A stretch of 28,195 nucleotides of DNA from Peptococcaceae bacterium UBA3937 (GCA_002385735.1 DGEB01000068.1:1-28195), one strand, 5' to 3'; numbered from the stretch's first letter, positions 17,305 through 24,220 are shown. Numbers and translations: made by a program. The notes: generated by a model not told the origin, from the sequence alone.

Positions 17305-17511
17305 GGGGACAAGACGATATTTTCTACAATTTTTTGTGGTAGAATAGCCTATGGAACCCAGGAATTTTCCACCAAACAATTGGAGAAGGATTTCCAAAAT
17401 GCAGCCTACGCTACTATCCGCAGCTTTGTTTTAAAACTGGAAAGCAAAGGCTTATTATCATCCCCAAAATATGGCAACCGGGTGCGAAAAATGTGGTATT
17501 ATTTTTTATAA
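17299..17511 (+). pseudogene. Start-less coding remnant, helix-turn-helix-like
   Basis: An open frame of about 70 codons ends at TAA 17509-17511. It has no ATG or GTG before codon 65. Its last 54 residues read like a folded protein: STKQLEKDF, then YATIRSFVLKLESKGLLSS and NRVRKMWYYF. The layout of two helices followed by LxxKGLL and a basic end resembles the end of a winged-helix domain. I do not recognise the family. The lack of a start and the neighbouring tRNA suggest the 3' remnant of a lost gene. The rest of 17188-17551 holds only the pgcA leader and the ribosome site of the next small gene. Confidence 0.35.
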
Positions 17512-17551
17512 GGGAAAAGAACCCAAAGTTTACAAGGGAAGGACGGTAAGA

Positions 17552-17722
17552 ATGGCAATTAATAAAAAAGAAAAGTGTTTCATCGGTGTATTAGTTTCTC
17601 TGAGTATAGGCAGCATCTTATACCTGATTTTTACGAAGTGGATCTTTATAGCGATCGGATTATTCTTTGCTCTTATCTTTTTGGTGAAGATAATAAAAGC
17701 AGACAAAAAAGAAACTGTCTAG
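17552..17722 (+). CDS. Small two-helix membrane protein, unknown
   Basis: I do not recognise this 56-residue protein. After a short basic head (MAINKKEK) it has two hydrophobic segments, about residues 9-26 (CFIGVLVSLSIGSILYLI) and 30-48 (WIFIAIGLFFALIFLVKII), and a charged tail KADKKETV. The ATG at 17552 is preferred to an upstream frame opening at 17471 because AAGGGAAGG (17534-17542) precedes it and the upstream part overlaps the remnant. It lies alone between pgcA and a tRNA, with a terminator 80 bases downstream. No function is inferred. Confidence 0.5.
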   Translation: MAINKKEKCFIGVLVSLSIGSILYLIFTKWIFIAIGLFFALIFLVKIIKADKKETV

Positions 17723-17800
17723 GTTATTAGGCGTAAAACGGATAAAATGGTTTTTATAACGAAGGCCTTAGAATCGGCAGGCTAGTCGGAAAATAAGAAA

Positions 17801-17823
17801 AGAGCCTTTTGGCTCTAATTTTT
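17801..17823. terminator. Bidirectional terminator between small gene and tRNA
   Basis: AGAGCC (17801-17806) pairs with GGCTCT (17811-17816) around TTTT. On the + strand it is followed by AATTTTT. On the - strand it is followed by TTTTCTTATTTT, so it also fits as the terminator of the tRNA-Thr transcript. Confidence 0.75.
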
Positions 17824-17842
17824 GTTAGCAATCTGTTAGCAA
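17823..17842. repeat. Direct repeat TGTTAGCAA x2 beside the tRNA 3' end
   Basis: TGTTAGCAA occurs at 17823-17831 and again at 17834-17842, an 11-bp period, 24 bases beyond the CCA end of the tRNA. Short repeats with this spacing are typical of arm-type sites bound by tyrosine recombinases. That reading is inference; no integrase gene is present. Confidence 0.45.
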
Positions 17843-17865
17843 ATCACTTTTTCAGATTTCAAAAG

Positions 17866-17940
17866 TGGAGCTGGTGGTCGGATTTGAACCGACGACCTGC
17901 TGATTACGAATCAGCTGCTCTACCACTGAGCTACACCAGC
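17866..17940 (-). tRNA. tRNA-Thr (anticodon CGT)
   Basis: Read on the - strand, a complete cloverleaf is visible: acceptor GCTGGTG pairing with CACCAGC, D-arm AGCTCAGTGGTAGAGC, anticodon arm GCTGA-TTCGTAA-TCAGC with anticodon CGT (reads ACG), T-arm with GGTTCGAATCC, discriminator T and an encoded CCA (17866-17868). The U discriminator is common in Bacillota threonine tRNAs. A consensus promoter lies 37 bases upstream, and the 17801 hairpin can terminate it. Confidence 0.95.
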
Positions 17941-17977
17941 ATGAATATTTTAAGTTACAAATCAACATGCATATTCA

Positions 17978-18006
17978 ATTATAAGAAGAACGTCCCCAAA
18001 TGTCAA
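17978..18006 (-). promoter_or_regulatory. Consensus sigma-A promoter of tRNA-Thr
   Basis: On the - strand TTGACA (18001-18006) and TATAAT (17978-17983) are separated by exactly 17 bases, both perfect matches. Transcription would start near 17971, leaving about 30 bases before the mature tRNA end. This is the strongest promoter in the window, as expected for a stable RNA gene. Confidence 0.9.
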
Positions 18007-18089
18007 TTTCCATTTTTCTAATGCTTAATTTTCGCACGTCTATTGTTATCCCTTTGTCGAGGCGATTTTCGCATAGTGTTTTTTCCATT

Positions 18090-18120
18090 ATTCCCGGTTC
18101 GGGGAATGGGTTATTTTTTT
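18090..18120 (+). terminator. Hairpin with T run overlapping the capA stop
   Basis: ATTCCC (18090-18095) pairs with GGGAAT (18102-18107), and on the + strand a T run follows (18114-18120). On the - strand, the direction of capA, the hairpin is not followed by T residues. It may stop transcription running into capA from the opposite strand, or simply be a 3' stem on the capA message. Confidence 0.35.
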
Positions 18121-19346
18121 GTGGTAGTGCGTTCCTCTGCGGGGAAAAGTGAGGCAAGAGCAATCCTGGTGTTTTGCGTGTCTAAACAGGATAAAACGTG
18201 AACCCACGCCTGTTGCAGTTCTTGTGCTTCCGCCACGGTAAATTCGGTAGTTTCTCCGGCTCTGATTTTTTTCAAGGCCGGTTCGATGGGAATGACCTCA
18301 AAATTAACCCGCCCATTTTTGATGTATCTCCGTGTCCAGATGGGGATATATTCGGCTTTTTCAAAAGAGGGCTTTCCCGTTATGGAATCCACAGTCAGAT
18401 GCAGGTTGAGAATGATGCCGGCTTTGCGGGGCAGGCCGTTTTGGTCGGAAATGAAATTCCCTAAAGAGTAGCTGACGAAATGAGCGCGCTCCATAGTACC
18501 TGGTGTAGAATCTTCCTCGGGCAAAAGATAAATCCGGGCGGGCTGCAGAACGTGGGGATGGGTGCCCAGGATCAGGTCGGCTCCTGCCTGCAAACACTTT
18601 TTGACGAGCGCCGTCTGCAGTTTATTGGGCGTTTCCTGATATTCCTCCCCGAAATGCAGGCACAAAATGACCAGTTGCGCGCCGGATTCCTGCGCTTTTT
18701 TTATGTCGTTGATGATTTGGGCTTCATTAATATAGTTTACGGCAAAGGGGTATTCGGCCGGAGGTTCCAGGCCATTGGTTCCATATGTATAGGCCAGAAC
18801 TGCGGTATTGATTCCTTCGATTTCGGTAATGACAAGCGCCTCTTTTTCTTCTTGACTGCGGGCGGTTCCTGCATGCAACAGCCCTGCCTCGTCCAAATGC
18901 TGCAGGGTGTTTTGCAGGCCGGAGATTCCTTTATCAAGGGCGTGGTTATTGGCGGTGGTGATTAGGTCCAATCCGGCCTCCTTCAGGTTATAAGCCAGGG
19001 CAGCCGGGCAGTTAAAGCGGGGATATCCTCCGTATTCTTTGGGGTCCGTGCCTAAGGTGGTTTCCAGGTTGCCGATGGCAAAAGAGGACTTTTCCAGGAT
19101 TGGTTTCACGTACCGGAAAAACGCGGAAAAATCATAGCTGCCGGAAGCGGGTTGCCACCCCGCGGAGATTTGCGTATTGTGCATCATGATATCGCCCACG
19201 GCGGTGATCATGATGCTTTTTTGCTCCGGAGGAAGCGGGGGTACGGCCACCGGCTTGGTGCCGGGCGCTTCCACAGGCTGAGTCCCCAGGAGAGTACCCA
19301 GGACGAGGGTGCAAACAAGAAGCAAGAAGAGGAGGAATTTTCTCAT
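18111..19346 (-). CDS. CapA-family secreted protein (poly-glutamate synthesis/metallophosphatase fold)
   Basis: Belongs to the CapA/PGA_cap family, which has a calcineurin-like phosphatase fold and includes the membrane-bound CapA/PgsA of poly-gamma-glutamate capsule export. The 411-residue protein starts with a basic residue pair and a hydrophobic segment (about 4-21), a signal peptide or anchor, then a proline-rich linker (25-42). Metal-site motifs follow in order: VGDIMMH (Asp52, His56), GNLETTLG (Glu95), TTANNHALDKG (133-135), LHFGEEY (His231), GTHPHVLQP (His263, His265) and SYSLGNFISDQ. The start at 19346 is chosen because GGAGGG precedes it; the frame is open a further 95 codons upstream, but that part contains the promoter and looks unlike protein. 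No capB or capC is nearby, so a role in poly-glutamate synthesis is doubtful. Confidence 0.88.
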   Translation of the reverse strand: MRKFLLFLLLVCTLVLGTLLGTQPVEAPGTKPVAVPPLPPEQKSIMITAVGDIMMHNTQISAGWQPASGSYDFSAFFRYVKPILEKSSFAIGNLETTLGTDPKEYGGYPRFNCPAALAYNLKEAGLDLITTANNHALDKGISGLQNTLQHLDEAGLLHAGTARSQEEKEALVITEIEGINTAVLAYTYGTNGLEPPAEYPFAVNYINEAQIINDIKKAQESGAQLVILCLHFGEEYQETPNKLQTALVKKCLQAGADLILGTHPHVLQPARIYLLPEEDSTPGTMERAHFVSYSLGNFISDQNGLPRKAGIILNLHLTVDSITGKPSFEKAEYIPIWTRRYIKNGRVNFEVIPIEPALKKIRAGETTEFTVAEAQELQQAWVHVLSCLDTQNTRIALASLFPAEERTTTKK

Positions 19347-19392
19347 TATTTTCCCTCCGCGTGTTCTTCGTTTTTTATTTATTAACAGTTGT

Positions 19393-19421
19393 ATTATAGC
19401 AGTTTTGGATAGTTTTGTCGC
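19393..19421 (-). promoter_or_regulatory. Extended -10 promoter for capA-like gene
   Basis: On the - strand GCGACA (19416-19421, sharing GACA with the consensus) and TATAAT (19393-19398) are 17 bases apart, and TGC stands just before the -10 box, making it an extended -10. Transcription would start near 19386, 40 bases before the start codon. Confidence 0.65.
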
Positions 19422-19503
19422 GGAAAAGTGACGAAAAACCTTTCTCCGGCATAAGGTACAACAGGAAAAACTTCTGAAACCTTTTGGTCGGAGAAAGGAG
19501 CAT

Positions 19504-20670
19504 GTGAGTTTATTCATGACAAAGGAAAAAGCGCCACCTACGATGGTTCGAAAGATTGTTTCTTTAAAGAATCCCGGTGAGGTGCATTTGCTCAAACAAA
19601 GTCTGGAGCAGGTCGGGGCCAGGCTCATCAAGGAATTACCGATCGTAAACGCCTATTTATGTGAGTTCCCTTCCGAGGAAAAGGCTCTGTTGACTTTCCG
19701 CAACAGGGAGGAGTTGTTTGAGGTCGAGGATGATATTGAGTTTAAACTCTGCTGGTTATTCGCCCCCTTTTTTCCTCTGCCGCCGCTTTTCCCACCACCT
19801 TTTCAAGCGCCTGCTAAACCCCAGCCTCAGCCGGTTTACGGCGGGGTCAGGGTTGGTTGGGGTCTAAAACGGATTGGCGCTCCGGAGGTTTGGGACAAAT
19901 TACAGAAGAGGAGGGTGCGGGTAGGAATTATTGATACCGGGATAGACTATAAGCACCAGGATTTAAGGGAAAATATCAAGGATGGTATTTGCACCTTAGA
20001 CGGACAGCGGGACTTTATGGATGATTATGGCCACGGCACCCATATTGCGGGCATTATTGGCTCGGCCGGAAACAGGTACCGGGGCATGATGGGGATCAAT
20101 CCCTATGTTGACATTTATGCGGTGAAAGCGTTTAATAAAGAAGGCAAAGGAAAACTTTCGGACATTATTGAGGGCTTGGAATGGTTGGCCAGGCGGCAGG
20201 TCGAGCTCATCAACATGAGTTTTTCCACCTCCGAAAACAGCCGCGCTTTTGCCAGCGCCATCAGTTTTATGGAGGCGCAGGGCATTACGATGGTGGCGGC
20301 CTCCGGTAATGACGGAGTGGGACGCAGTGTAAAATTTCCGGCCCGTTTTCCGCAGGTCATCGCCGTTTCCGCCACCGACCGCTATGACCGGGTTGCTGCT
20401 TTTTCCAGCACCGGGCCGGAAGTGGACTTTTGCGCGCCCGGGACGGACATTCCTTCCGCCTGGTTGAATAACAGCTATGAAGAAAAGAGTGGGACTTCTT
20501 TTGCGGCTCCGCATATTACCGGAATTGCGGCGGACATCCAAAATGTATACGGGCCCATGCCGCCGTCCCGCTTGCGTGAAATCATGGCTTCGGGGGCGGT
20601 GCGCCTTGCCCAGTTGAGTGACGAACAGCAGGGAGCAGGGATGGTGGAGTTGCCACGTATCATCAAGTAA
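19504..20670 (+). CDS. S8 subtilisin-like serine protease without signal peptide
   Basis: A 388-residue peptidase of family S8. Residues 14-80 form a region like an I9-type propeptide that would fold the enzyme and hold it inactive. A proline-rich linker of about 25 residues (91-110) follows, then the catalytic domain: Asp144 in GIIDTGID, His177 in GHGTHIAGI, oxyanion Asn269 in AASGND and Ser332 in GTSFAAPH. The complete triad implies activity. No hydrophobic leader is visible, so it may be intracellular or leave by another route. The GTG at 19504 follows GGAGAAAGGAG; the ATG at 19516 is an alternative. It is divergent from the CapA-family gene, about 157 bases away, and I see no clear promoter for it. 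Confidence 0.88.
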   Translation: MSLFMTKEKAPPTMVRKIVSLKNPGEVHLLKQSLEQVGARLIKELPIVNAYLCEFPSEEKALLTFRNREELFEVEDDIEFKLCWLFAPFFPLPPLFPPPFQAPAKPQPQPVYGGVRVGWGLKRIGAPEVWDKLQKRRVRVGIIDTGIDYKHQDLRENIKDGICTLDGQRDFMDDYGHGTHIAGIIGSAGNRYRGMMGINPYVDIYAVKAFNKEGKGKLSDIIEGLEWLARRQVELINMSFSTSENSRAFASAISFMEAQGITMVAASGNDGVGRSVKFPARFPQVIAVSATDRYDRVAAFSSTGPEVDFCAPGTDIPSAWLNNSYEEKSGTSFAAPHITGIAADIQNVYGPMPPSRLREIMASGAVRLAQLSDEQQGAGMVELPRIIK

Positions 20671-20688
20671 AATCGCGCATCATCAAGT
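20659..20688. repeat. Short duplication ATCATCAAGT at two convergent gene ends
   Basis: ATCATCAAGT is present at 20659-20668 and 20679-20688. The first copy runs up to the stop of the protease, and the second contains the stop of the convergent zinc-ribbon gene. It may be a chance or small slippage duplication. Confidence 0.4.
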
Positions 20689-20946
20689 GAATTCCGGACC
20701 GGTAAGGAGCGGGCAGTGGTATCTTTGGTCATACCCACAATGGGGGCAACAGAACAAATGAACACAATCGCGCTCTGAGTCAACGTCATCGACCAAATCC
20801 AGTATTTCATAAGGCAAGTAAGGGCTGTAGGGTTCATAAAAGCCTTCGAGCATCCCCTCGTCTTTCATTACGGTCTTACAGAAAGGACAAAGCATGGACG
20901 GGGTTGGTGATGGCTCAAGGCCGTTACATAAAGGACAAAGTCGCAT
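20683..20946 (-). CDS. Small zinc-ribbon protein, unknown function
   Basis: The 87-residue protein has cysteine pairs suited to bind zinc: CPLC near the start (4-7), CPFC at 19-22, and CCPHC with a later YHC near the end. The middle is acidic (LDLVDDVDSERD) and rich in Tyr and Pro (FYEPYSPYLPYE). I do not recognise a named family. The ATG at 20946 is preferred to an opening 39 codons further upstream because GGGGATA precedes it and cysteine-rich homology would begin there. It converges on the protease gene with a 12-base gap and is divergent from the next hypothetical gene. A role in nucleic-acid or protein binding is possible but unproven. Confidence 0.6.
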   Translation of the reverse strand: MRLCPLCNGLEPSPTPSMLCPFCKTVMKDEGMLEGFYEPYSPYLPYEILDLVDDVDSERDCVHLFCCPHCGYDQRYHCPLLTGPEFT

Positions 20947-21089
20947 GCAATATCCCCGCTTTCTTTTTCCTGTTTGCTTATTATTGTGCACATTTCCGTG
21001 CCGATTAATTTGTTTATTGCCGGCGCGGGTTCTTTGCAAAAATCGATGAAAAGGTTTGTCCAAGCAGTAGCAAATATCAACTTCTACCT

Positions 21090-21095
21090 TATAAT
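21090..21095 (+). promoter_or_regulatory. Possible -10 box before the hypothetical gene
   Basis: TATAAT at 21090-21095 lies 35 bases before the TTG start at 21130. No -35 match is seen at suitable spacing, so this is weak. Confidence 0.3.
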
Positions 21096-21129
21096 GAAGT
21101 AAAGATATTCATTAGTGGGGGAATGAACC

Positions 21130-21603
21130 TTGTCGCAGGTTTATGTTACTCTTTCCAAAGAGATGCTCCAGGCCTTGTTGGCAAACCTTATCGATTTGAA
21201 GTTCCCTGCCAGTGATTTTTTAGTGGAAAACGAGACTGATGGAATGAATGAAATAACCCGTATTATTAACTTACTAAGCGGTGATGTGTTTGAACAGGCC
21301 GTTCAGAAGCAGGAAGCCTCACTCCATCCCAAAGGCGAATGTAAGATCTATGAATTTCCTCCTAAACTTTCGCCGGGTGAACCTTTTGATGATGCAGGCC
21401 ACTCGGACGGTCACGGGAATCATGAGGAAGGGGGGAAGGATTATGGGAATAACGCCACTGCGCACGATCCTCCGAGAACTGATGAGAACAATAAAAAGGA
21501 CGATCAGGAGCATACTAATGGCCATGCGGGCGGGAACGATCAGCCGGTCGCTCCTGGTCACGCGAATGAAAAATGCTTTCCGGGCAATCAGGAGAACGAT
21601 TAA
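21130..21603 (+). CDS. Hypothetical protein with disordered hydrophilic tail
   Basis: I do not recognise this 157-residue protein. The first 60 residues look folded and helical (LSKEMLQALLANLIDL, then EITRIINLLSGDVFEQAV). From about residue 85 it is almost free of hydrophobic residues and rich in Gly, Asp, Asn, His, Glu and Lys, so probably disordered. It starts at TTG 21130 behind GGGGGA (21116-21121); the next in-frame ATG is at 21163. The tail overlaps another open frame (21281-21622) that would encode a strongly basic polypeptide, so a frameshift or dual coding cannot be excluded. It is followed by nfo with about 60 bases between them. Confidence 0.5.
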   Translation: MSQVYVTLSKEMLQALLANLIDLKFPASDFLVENETDGMNEITRIINLLSGDVFEQAVQKQEASLHPKGECKIYEFPPKLSPGEPFDDAGHSDGHGNHEEGGKDYGNNATAHDPPRTDENNKKDDQEHTNGHAGGNDQPVAPGHANEKCFPGNQEND

Positions 21604-21611
21604 CCGGCTGG

Positions 21612-21620
21612 TGGTATACT
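21612..21620 (+). promoter_or_regulatory. Possible extended -10 promoter before nfo
   Basis: TGGTATACT (21612-21620) matches an extended -10, TGN plus TATACT. No -35 box is evident. Transcription would start about 38 bases before the GTG start. Confidence 0.3.
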
Positions 21621-21664
21621 AAAAAAGCTTGAGCAAAAAGAATGAACGAAAAGGGGTTGTAAGC

Positions 21665-22507
21665 GTGTGGCTTGGAGCTCATGTTTCCATCGCGAAAGGT
21701 TTTGCCAATGCGGTAAAAATGACGATTAAGATGAAGGGAAACACCTTCCAGTTTTTTGTGCGTAATCCACGGGGCGGAAAAGCCCGTGCCCTCGAAGCGG
21801 CTGATCTCCTCGAAGCTCATGCGCTCATGCGCGAGCATCATTTTGGGGCGGTGGTCGCCCATGCCCCTTATGTGTACAACCTGGCCTCGACCAAAGAACA
21901 AATCCGCCGTTTCACGGTTCATGCCCTCAAGGAGGATTTGCAGAGGCTTAAACTGATGGGCGTTCCTTATCTGGTTGTTCATGTGGGCACCCACGGTGGA
22001 CAAGGGGAAGAGCAAGGGCTGTCTCTTGTGGTGGAAGGATTAAAGGAAGTATTGGTGGAAATCCCGGCGCAGACCCAAATCCTCCTGGAGGGGATGGCCG
22101 GGGCAGGAACCGAGCTGGGCTATAGCTTTGAACAACTGGCGGAAATCCTGCGGCGTTGTGACGACCATCCGGGACTAGGCTTTTGCCTGGACAGCAGTCA
22201 TCTGACCGGTGCCGGCTATGACCTGGCCGCTTTGGCCGCGGTCAAGCAAAAAATCAAGCAACTGCTGGACTGGTCGCGGGTAAAGGTATGGCATTTGAAT
22301 GATTCGCGCTTCCCCCTGGGTTCGCGTAAAGATCGCCATGCCAAGCTGGGGGAAGGGTTCTTAGGGCTTGAGACCATTCGAAAAATCGTCTGCGACCGGG
22401 AACTGGAGCGGCTGCTTTTTCTTCTGGAGACCCCCAATGATGAGGCGGGATATGCGGCGGAAATCGCACTTGTGAAGGAATTGCGGAAGCAGGCAAAGAT
22501 GTTGTAA
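21665..22507 (+). CDS. nfo: Endonuclease IV (AP endonuclease)
   Basis: Cuts DNA 5' to abasic sites in base-excision repair. The protein has 280 residues, the usual length. All nine expected metal ligands of the tri-zinc centre can be placed: His66 (VAHAPY), His106 (VVHVG), Glu142 (LLEGMAG), Asp176 and His179 (CLDSSH), His210 (VWHLNDS), Asp223 and His225 (KDRHAKLGEG) and Glu255 (LLETP). The GTG at 21665 is chosen because AAAAGGGG (21649-21656) precedes it by eight bases and the protein then begins with GAHVSIA, as in the family. A TTG at 21629 lacks a ribosome site. It probably stands alone or is read with the preceding hypothetical gene. Confidence 0.94.
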   Translation: MWLGAHVSIAKGFANAVKMTIKMKGNTFQFFVRNPRGGKARALEAADLLEAHALMREHHFGAVVAHAPYVYNLASTKEQIRRFTVHALKEDLQRLKLMGVPYLVVHVGTHGGQGEEQGLSLVVEGLKEVLVEIPAQTQILLEGMAGAGTELGYSFEQLAEILRRCDDHPGLGFCLDSSHLTGAGYDLAALAAVKQKIKQLLDWSRVKVWHLNDSRFPLGSRKDRHAKLGEGFLGLETIRKIVCDRELERLLFLLETPNDEAGYAAEIALVKELRKQAKML

Positions 22508-22630
22508 AATTGCCTAAAATCAAGAAAAAACATAAATTTGTTGTTAAATCACTGTATTAATCCTTTAAAATGTAGTATATTATTCATAGGATAATATGAA
22601 TATAACGAAGAAAGGGGAAGATTTCAGTAA

Positions 22631-23053
22631 ATGAGTGCGTGGCTATGGCTCATCCTGGCAGTGGTATGCATGGTTGTTGAAGCGATAACCCTGGGTCTTA
22701 CGTCGATTTGGTTTGCCATAGGTGCTTTAATAGCCTATGTCCTGGCCTCCTTTGATTTCACTTGGCAGGTACAGGTCGCTACGTTTTTGCTGACTTCCTT
22801 AATTTTGTTGTATTATACGGGCCCCATTGCGAGAAGGTATCTTAAAATTGGCTCAACGCCCACCAATGTGCAAGCCTTGATTGGCGAAGTGGCTGTTGTA
22901 GTCGAAAAGATCGAAAGGGGTAAAAAGGGGCAAGTGCAAGTAAAAGGGCAGATTTGGTTTGCCAGGACGAAGGACCGGCAGGAAGCGGATGTTGACGAGG
23001 AGGTCATTATTGACCAGATTGAAGGGAACACCCTGGTGGTTCGCCGGATTTAA
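22631..23053 (+). CDS. NfeD-like membrane protein (short form)
   Basis: A 140-residue NfeD family member. Three hydrophobic segments occupy about residues 4-22, 24-42 and 47-66. After them comes an OB-fold-like soluble domain (about 80-140) with GEVAVVVEKIERGKKGQVQVKG and WFAR. It lacks the ClpP-like protease domain of long NfeD proteins. Short NfeD proteins act with SPFH/stomatin partners in membrane microdomains, and such a partner follows 61 bases downstream. The start follows AAAGGGGAAG with rather long spacing (about 13). In E. coli the equivalent pair is YbbK (QmcA) and YbbL. Confidence 0.85.
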   Translation: MSAWLWLILAVVCMVVEAITLGLTSIWFAIGALIAYVLASFDFTWQVQVATFLLTSLILLYYTGPIARRYLKIGSTPTNVQALIGEVAVVVEKIERGKKGQVQVKGQIWFARTKDRQEADVDEEVIIDQIEGNTLVVRRI

Positions 23054-23114
23054 AAGGCGAGCATTAAACATAATTTGGAGAGGATAACAAGGAAAATCAA
23101 AGGAGTGATGAGAA

Positions 23115-24071
23115 ATGGTCCTGTTCATTATTTTAATATTAATAATTGTCTTAATTGCGACGAATGTCAGAGTAGTCCCGCAAGCAAGGGCCTTTATTGT
23201 GGAAAGATTGGGCGCCTATTATGCCACCTGGCACGTGGGGGTGCACGTGAAGTTTCCGTTACTGGACCGGATTGCCCAGGTGGTTGATTTAAGGGAACAG
23301 GTCATTGATTTCCGTCCCCAGCCGGTGATCACGAAAGATAACGTTACCATGTCGATTGATACGGTTGTTTTCTATCAAATCACCGATCCGAAATTATATA
23401 CATACGGGGTAGAAAATCCCTTGCTGGCGATCGATAATCTCGCGACCACTTCTTTAAGAAACATCATTGGTGAATTGGAGTTAGACGAAACCTTGACCTC
23501 GCGTGACGTGATTAACACCAAAATGAGGAGTATTCTGGACCAGGCCACGGAGCCCTGGGGAATCAAAGTCCACCGGGTAGAGGTCAAAAACATTGTTCCT
23601 CCTGCGGAAATCCAGGATGCCATGGAACGGCAGATGAAGGCCGAAAGAGAAAGAAGAGAAGCGATTCTGCGGGCAGAAGGGGAAAAGCGCTCGGCGATTC
23701 TTTTGGCGGAAGGGCATAAACAATCGGCGATCTTGAATGCGGAAGCGGAAAAAGCAGCGGCGATTCTTTTAGCGGAAGCCCAAAAAGAAGCCGCAATCAA
23801 AGAAGCGCAAGGGGAAGCGGCTGCGATCCTGATCGTGCACGAGGCCACTTCGGAAGGATTGAAAATGCTGAAAGAAGCGGCACCCGACAATTCGGTCATT
23901 TCCTTGAAGAGCTTGGAAGCGCTGACCAAGGTTGCCGACGGCCAGGCCACGAAAATCATCATTCCGTCCGAGATCCAAAACCTTGCTTCATTGGCCGTGT
24001 CCCTTTCCGAAGTGGTCAAGGATAATGCCAAACCGAAAAGGACCAGGTTGGCGAAGCAAGCCGAGGAATAA
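23115..24071 (+). CDS. SPFH/stomatin-like membrane protein (QmcA/YbbK type)
   Basis: A 318-residue SPFH-family scaffold protein. An N-terminal membrane segment (about 2-17) precedes the SPFH domain, with VPQARAFIVERLGAYY, GVHVKFPLLDRI, VDLREQVIDF and LRNIIGELELDETLTSR. A coiled coil follows, made of 11-residue repeats with AILxAEGxK pattern (from about residue 183), then a tail rich in Lys and Arg. Such proteins form large rings on membranes and regulate proteases or organise lipid domains. It starts at ATG 23115 behind AAAGGAGTGA, is probably co-transcribed with the NfeD gene, and ends before a strong hairpin. Confidence 0.9.
   Translation: MVLFIILILIIVLIATNVRVVPQARAFIVERLGAYYATWHVGVHVKFPLLDRIAQVVDLREQVIDFRPQPVITKDNVTMSIDTVVFYQITDPKLYTYGVENPLLAIDNLATTSLRNIIGELELDETLTSRDVINTKMRSILDQATEPWGIKVHRVEVKNIVPPAEIQDAMERQMKAERERREAILRAEGEKRSAILLAEGHKQSAILNAEAEKAAAILLAEAQKEAAIKEAQGEAAAILIVHEATSEGLKMLKEAAPDNSVISLKSLEALTKVADGQATKIIIPSEIQNLASLAVSLSEVVKDNAKPKRTRLAKQAEE
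23661..23858 (+). repeat. 33-bp periodic coding repeat (hendecad coiled coil)
   Basis: Six 33-base segments begin at 23661, 23694, 23727, 23760, 23793 and 23826, each starting with codons for Ala-Ile. The first four encode AILRAEGEKRS, AILLAEGHKQS, AILNAEAEKAA and AILLAEAQKEA; the last two are more diverged. This is an 11-residue coiled-coil repeat in the SPFH protein. Confidence 0.8.
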
Positions 24072-24139
24072 ACACGAAGCCGGGTTGATGCGCAGATGAA
24101 TCAAAAGGGGAAAAGCCGGCAATAGAATAAAGAAGGGCC

Positions 24140-24187
24140 AAATGGTTTGTGGAAGCTTTGTAAAGGAGCGCCCAAACCATTTTTTTG
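24140..24187 (+). terminator. Rho-independent terminator after the NfeD/SPFH pair
   Basis: AAATGGTTTG (24140-24149) pairs perfectly with CAAACCATTT (24173-24182), and seven T residues run through 24180-24186. The 23-nt loop can form a minor inner stem. Flanking GGGCCA (24135-24140) and TGGCCC (24188-24193) could extend the structure. Confidence 0.75.
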
Positions 24188-24220
24188 TGGCCCGCGAGAA
24201 TACTAATTCGGGATGAGCGC

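Noticed and set aside
18090..18120. Terminator for capA
   Set aside because: In the capA direction the hairpin is not followed by T residues; the T run serves the opposite strand, so I listed it only as a weak + strand element.
19281..19320. Lipoprotein signal in the CapA-family protein
   Set aside because: The cysteine near residue 12 is preceded by LLV rather than a lipobox, so a plain signal or anchor is more likely.
19347..19631. N-terminal extension of the CapA-family protein (95 codons)
   Set aside because: It contains the extended -10 promoter and overlaps the divergent protease gene, and a strong ribosome site precedes the inner ATG with a signal peptide.
23375..24031. 218-codon open frame on the - strand rich in Ala, Ser and Ile
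   Set aside because: It mirrors the repetitive coiled-coil region of the SPFH gene on the other strand.
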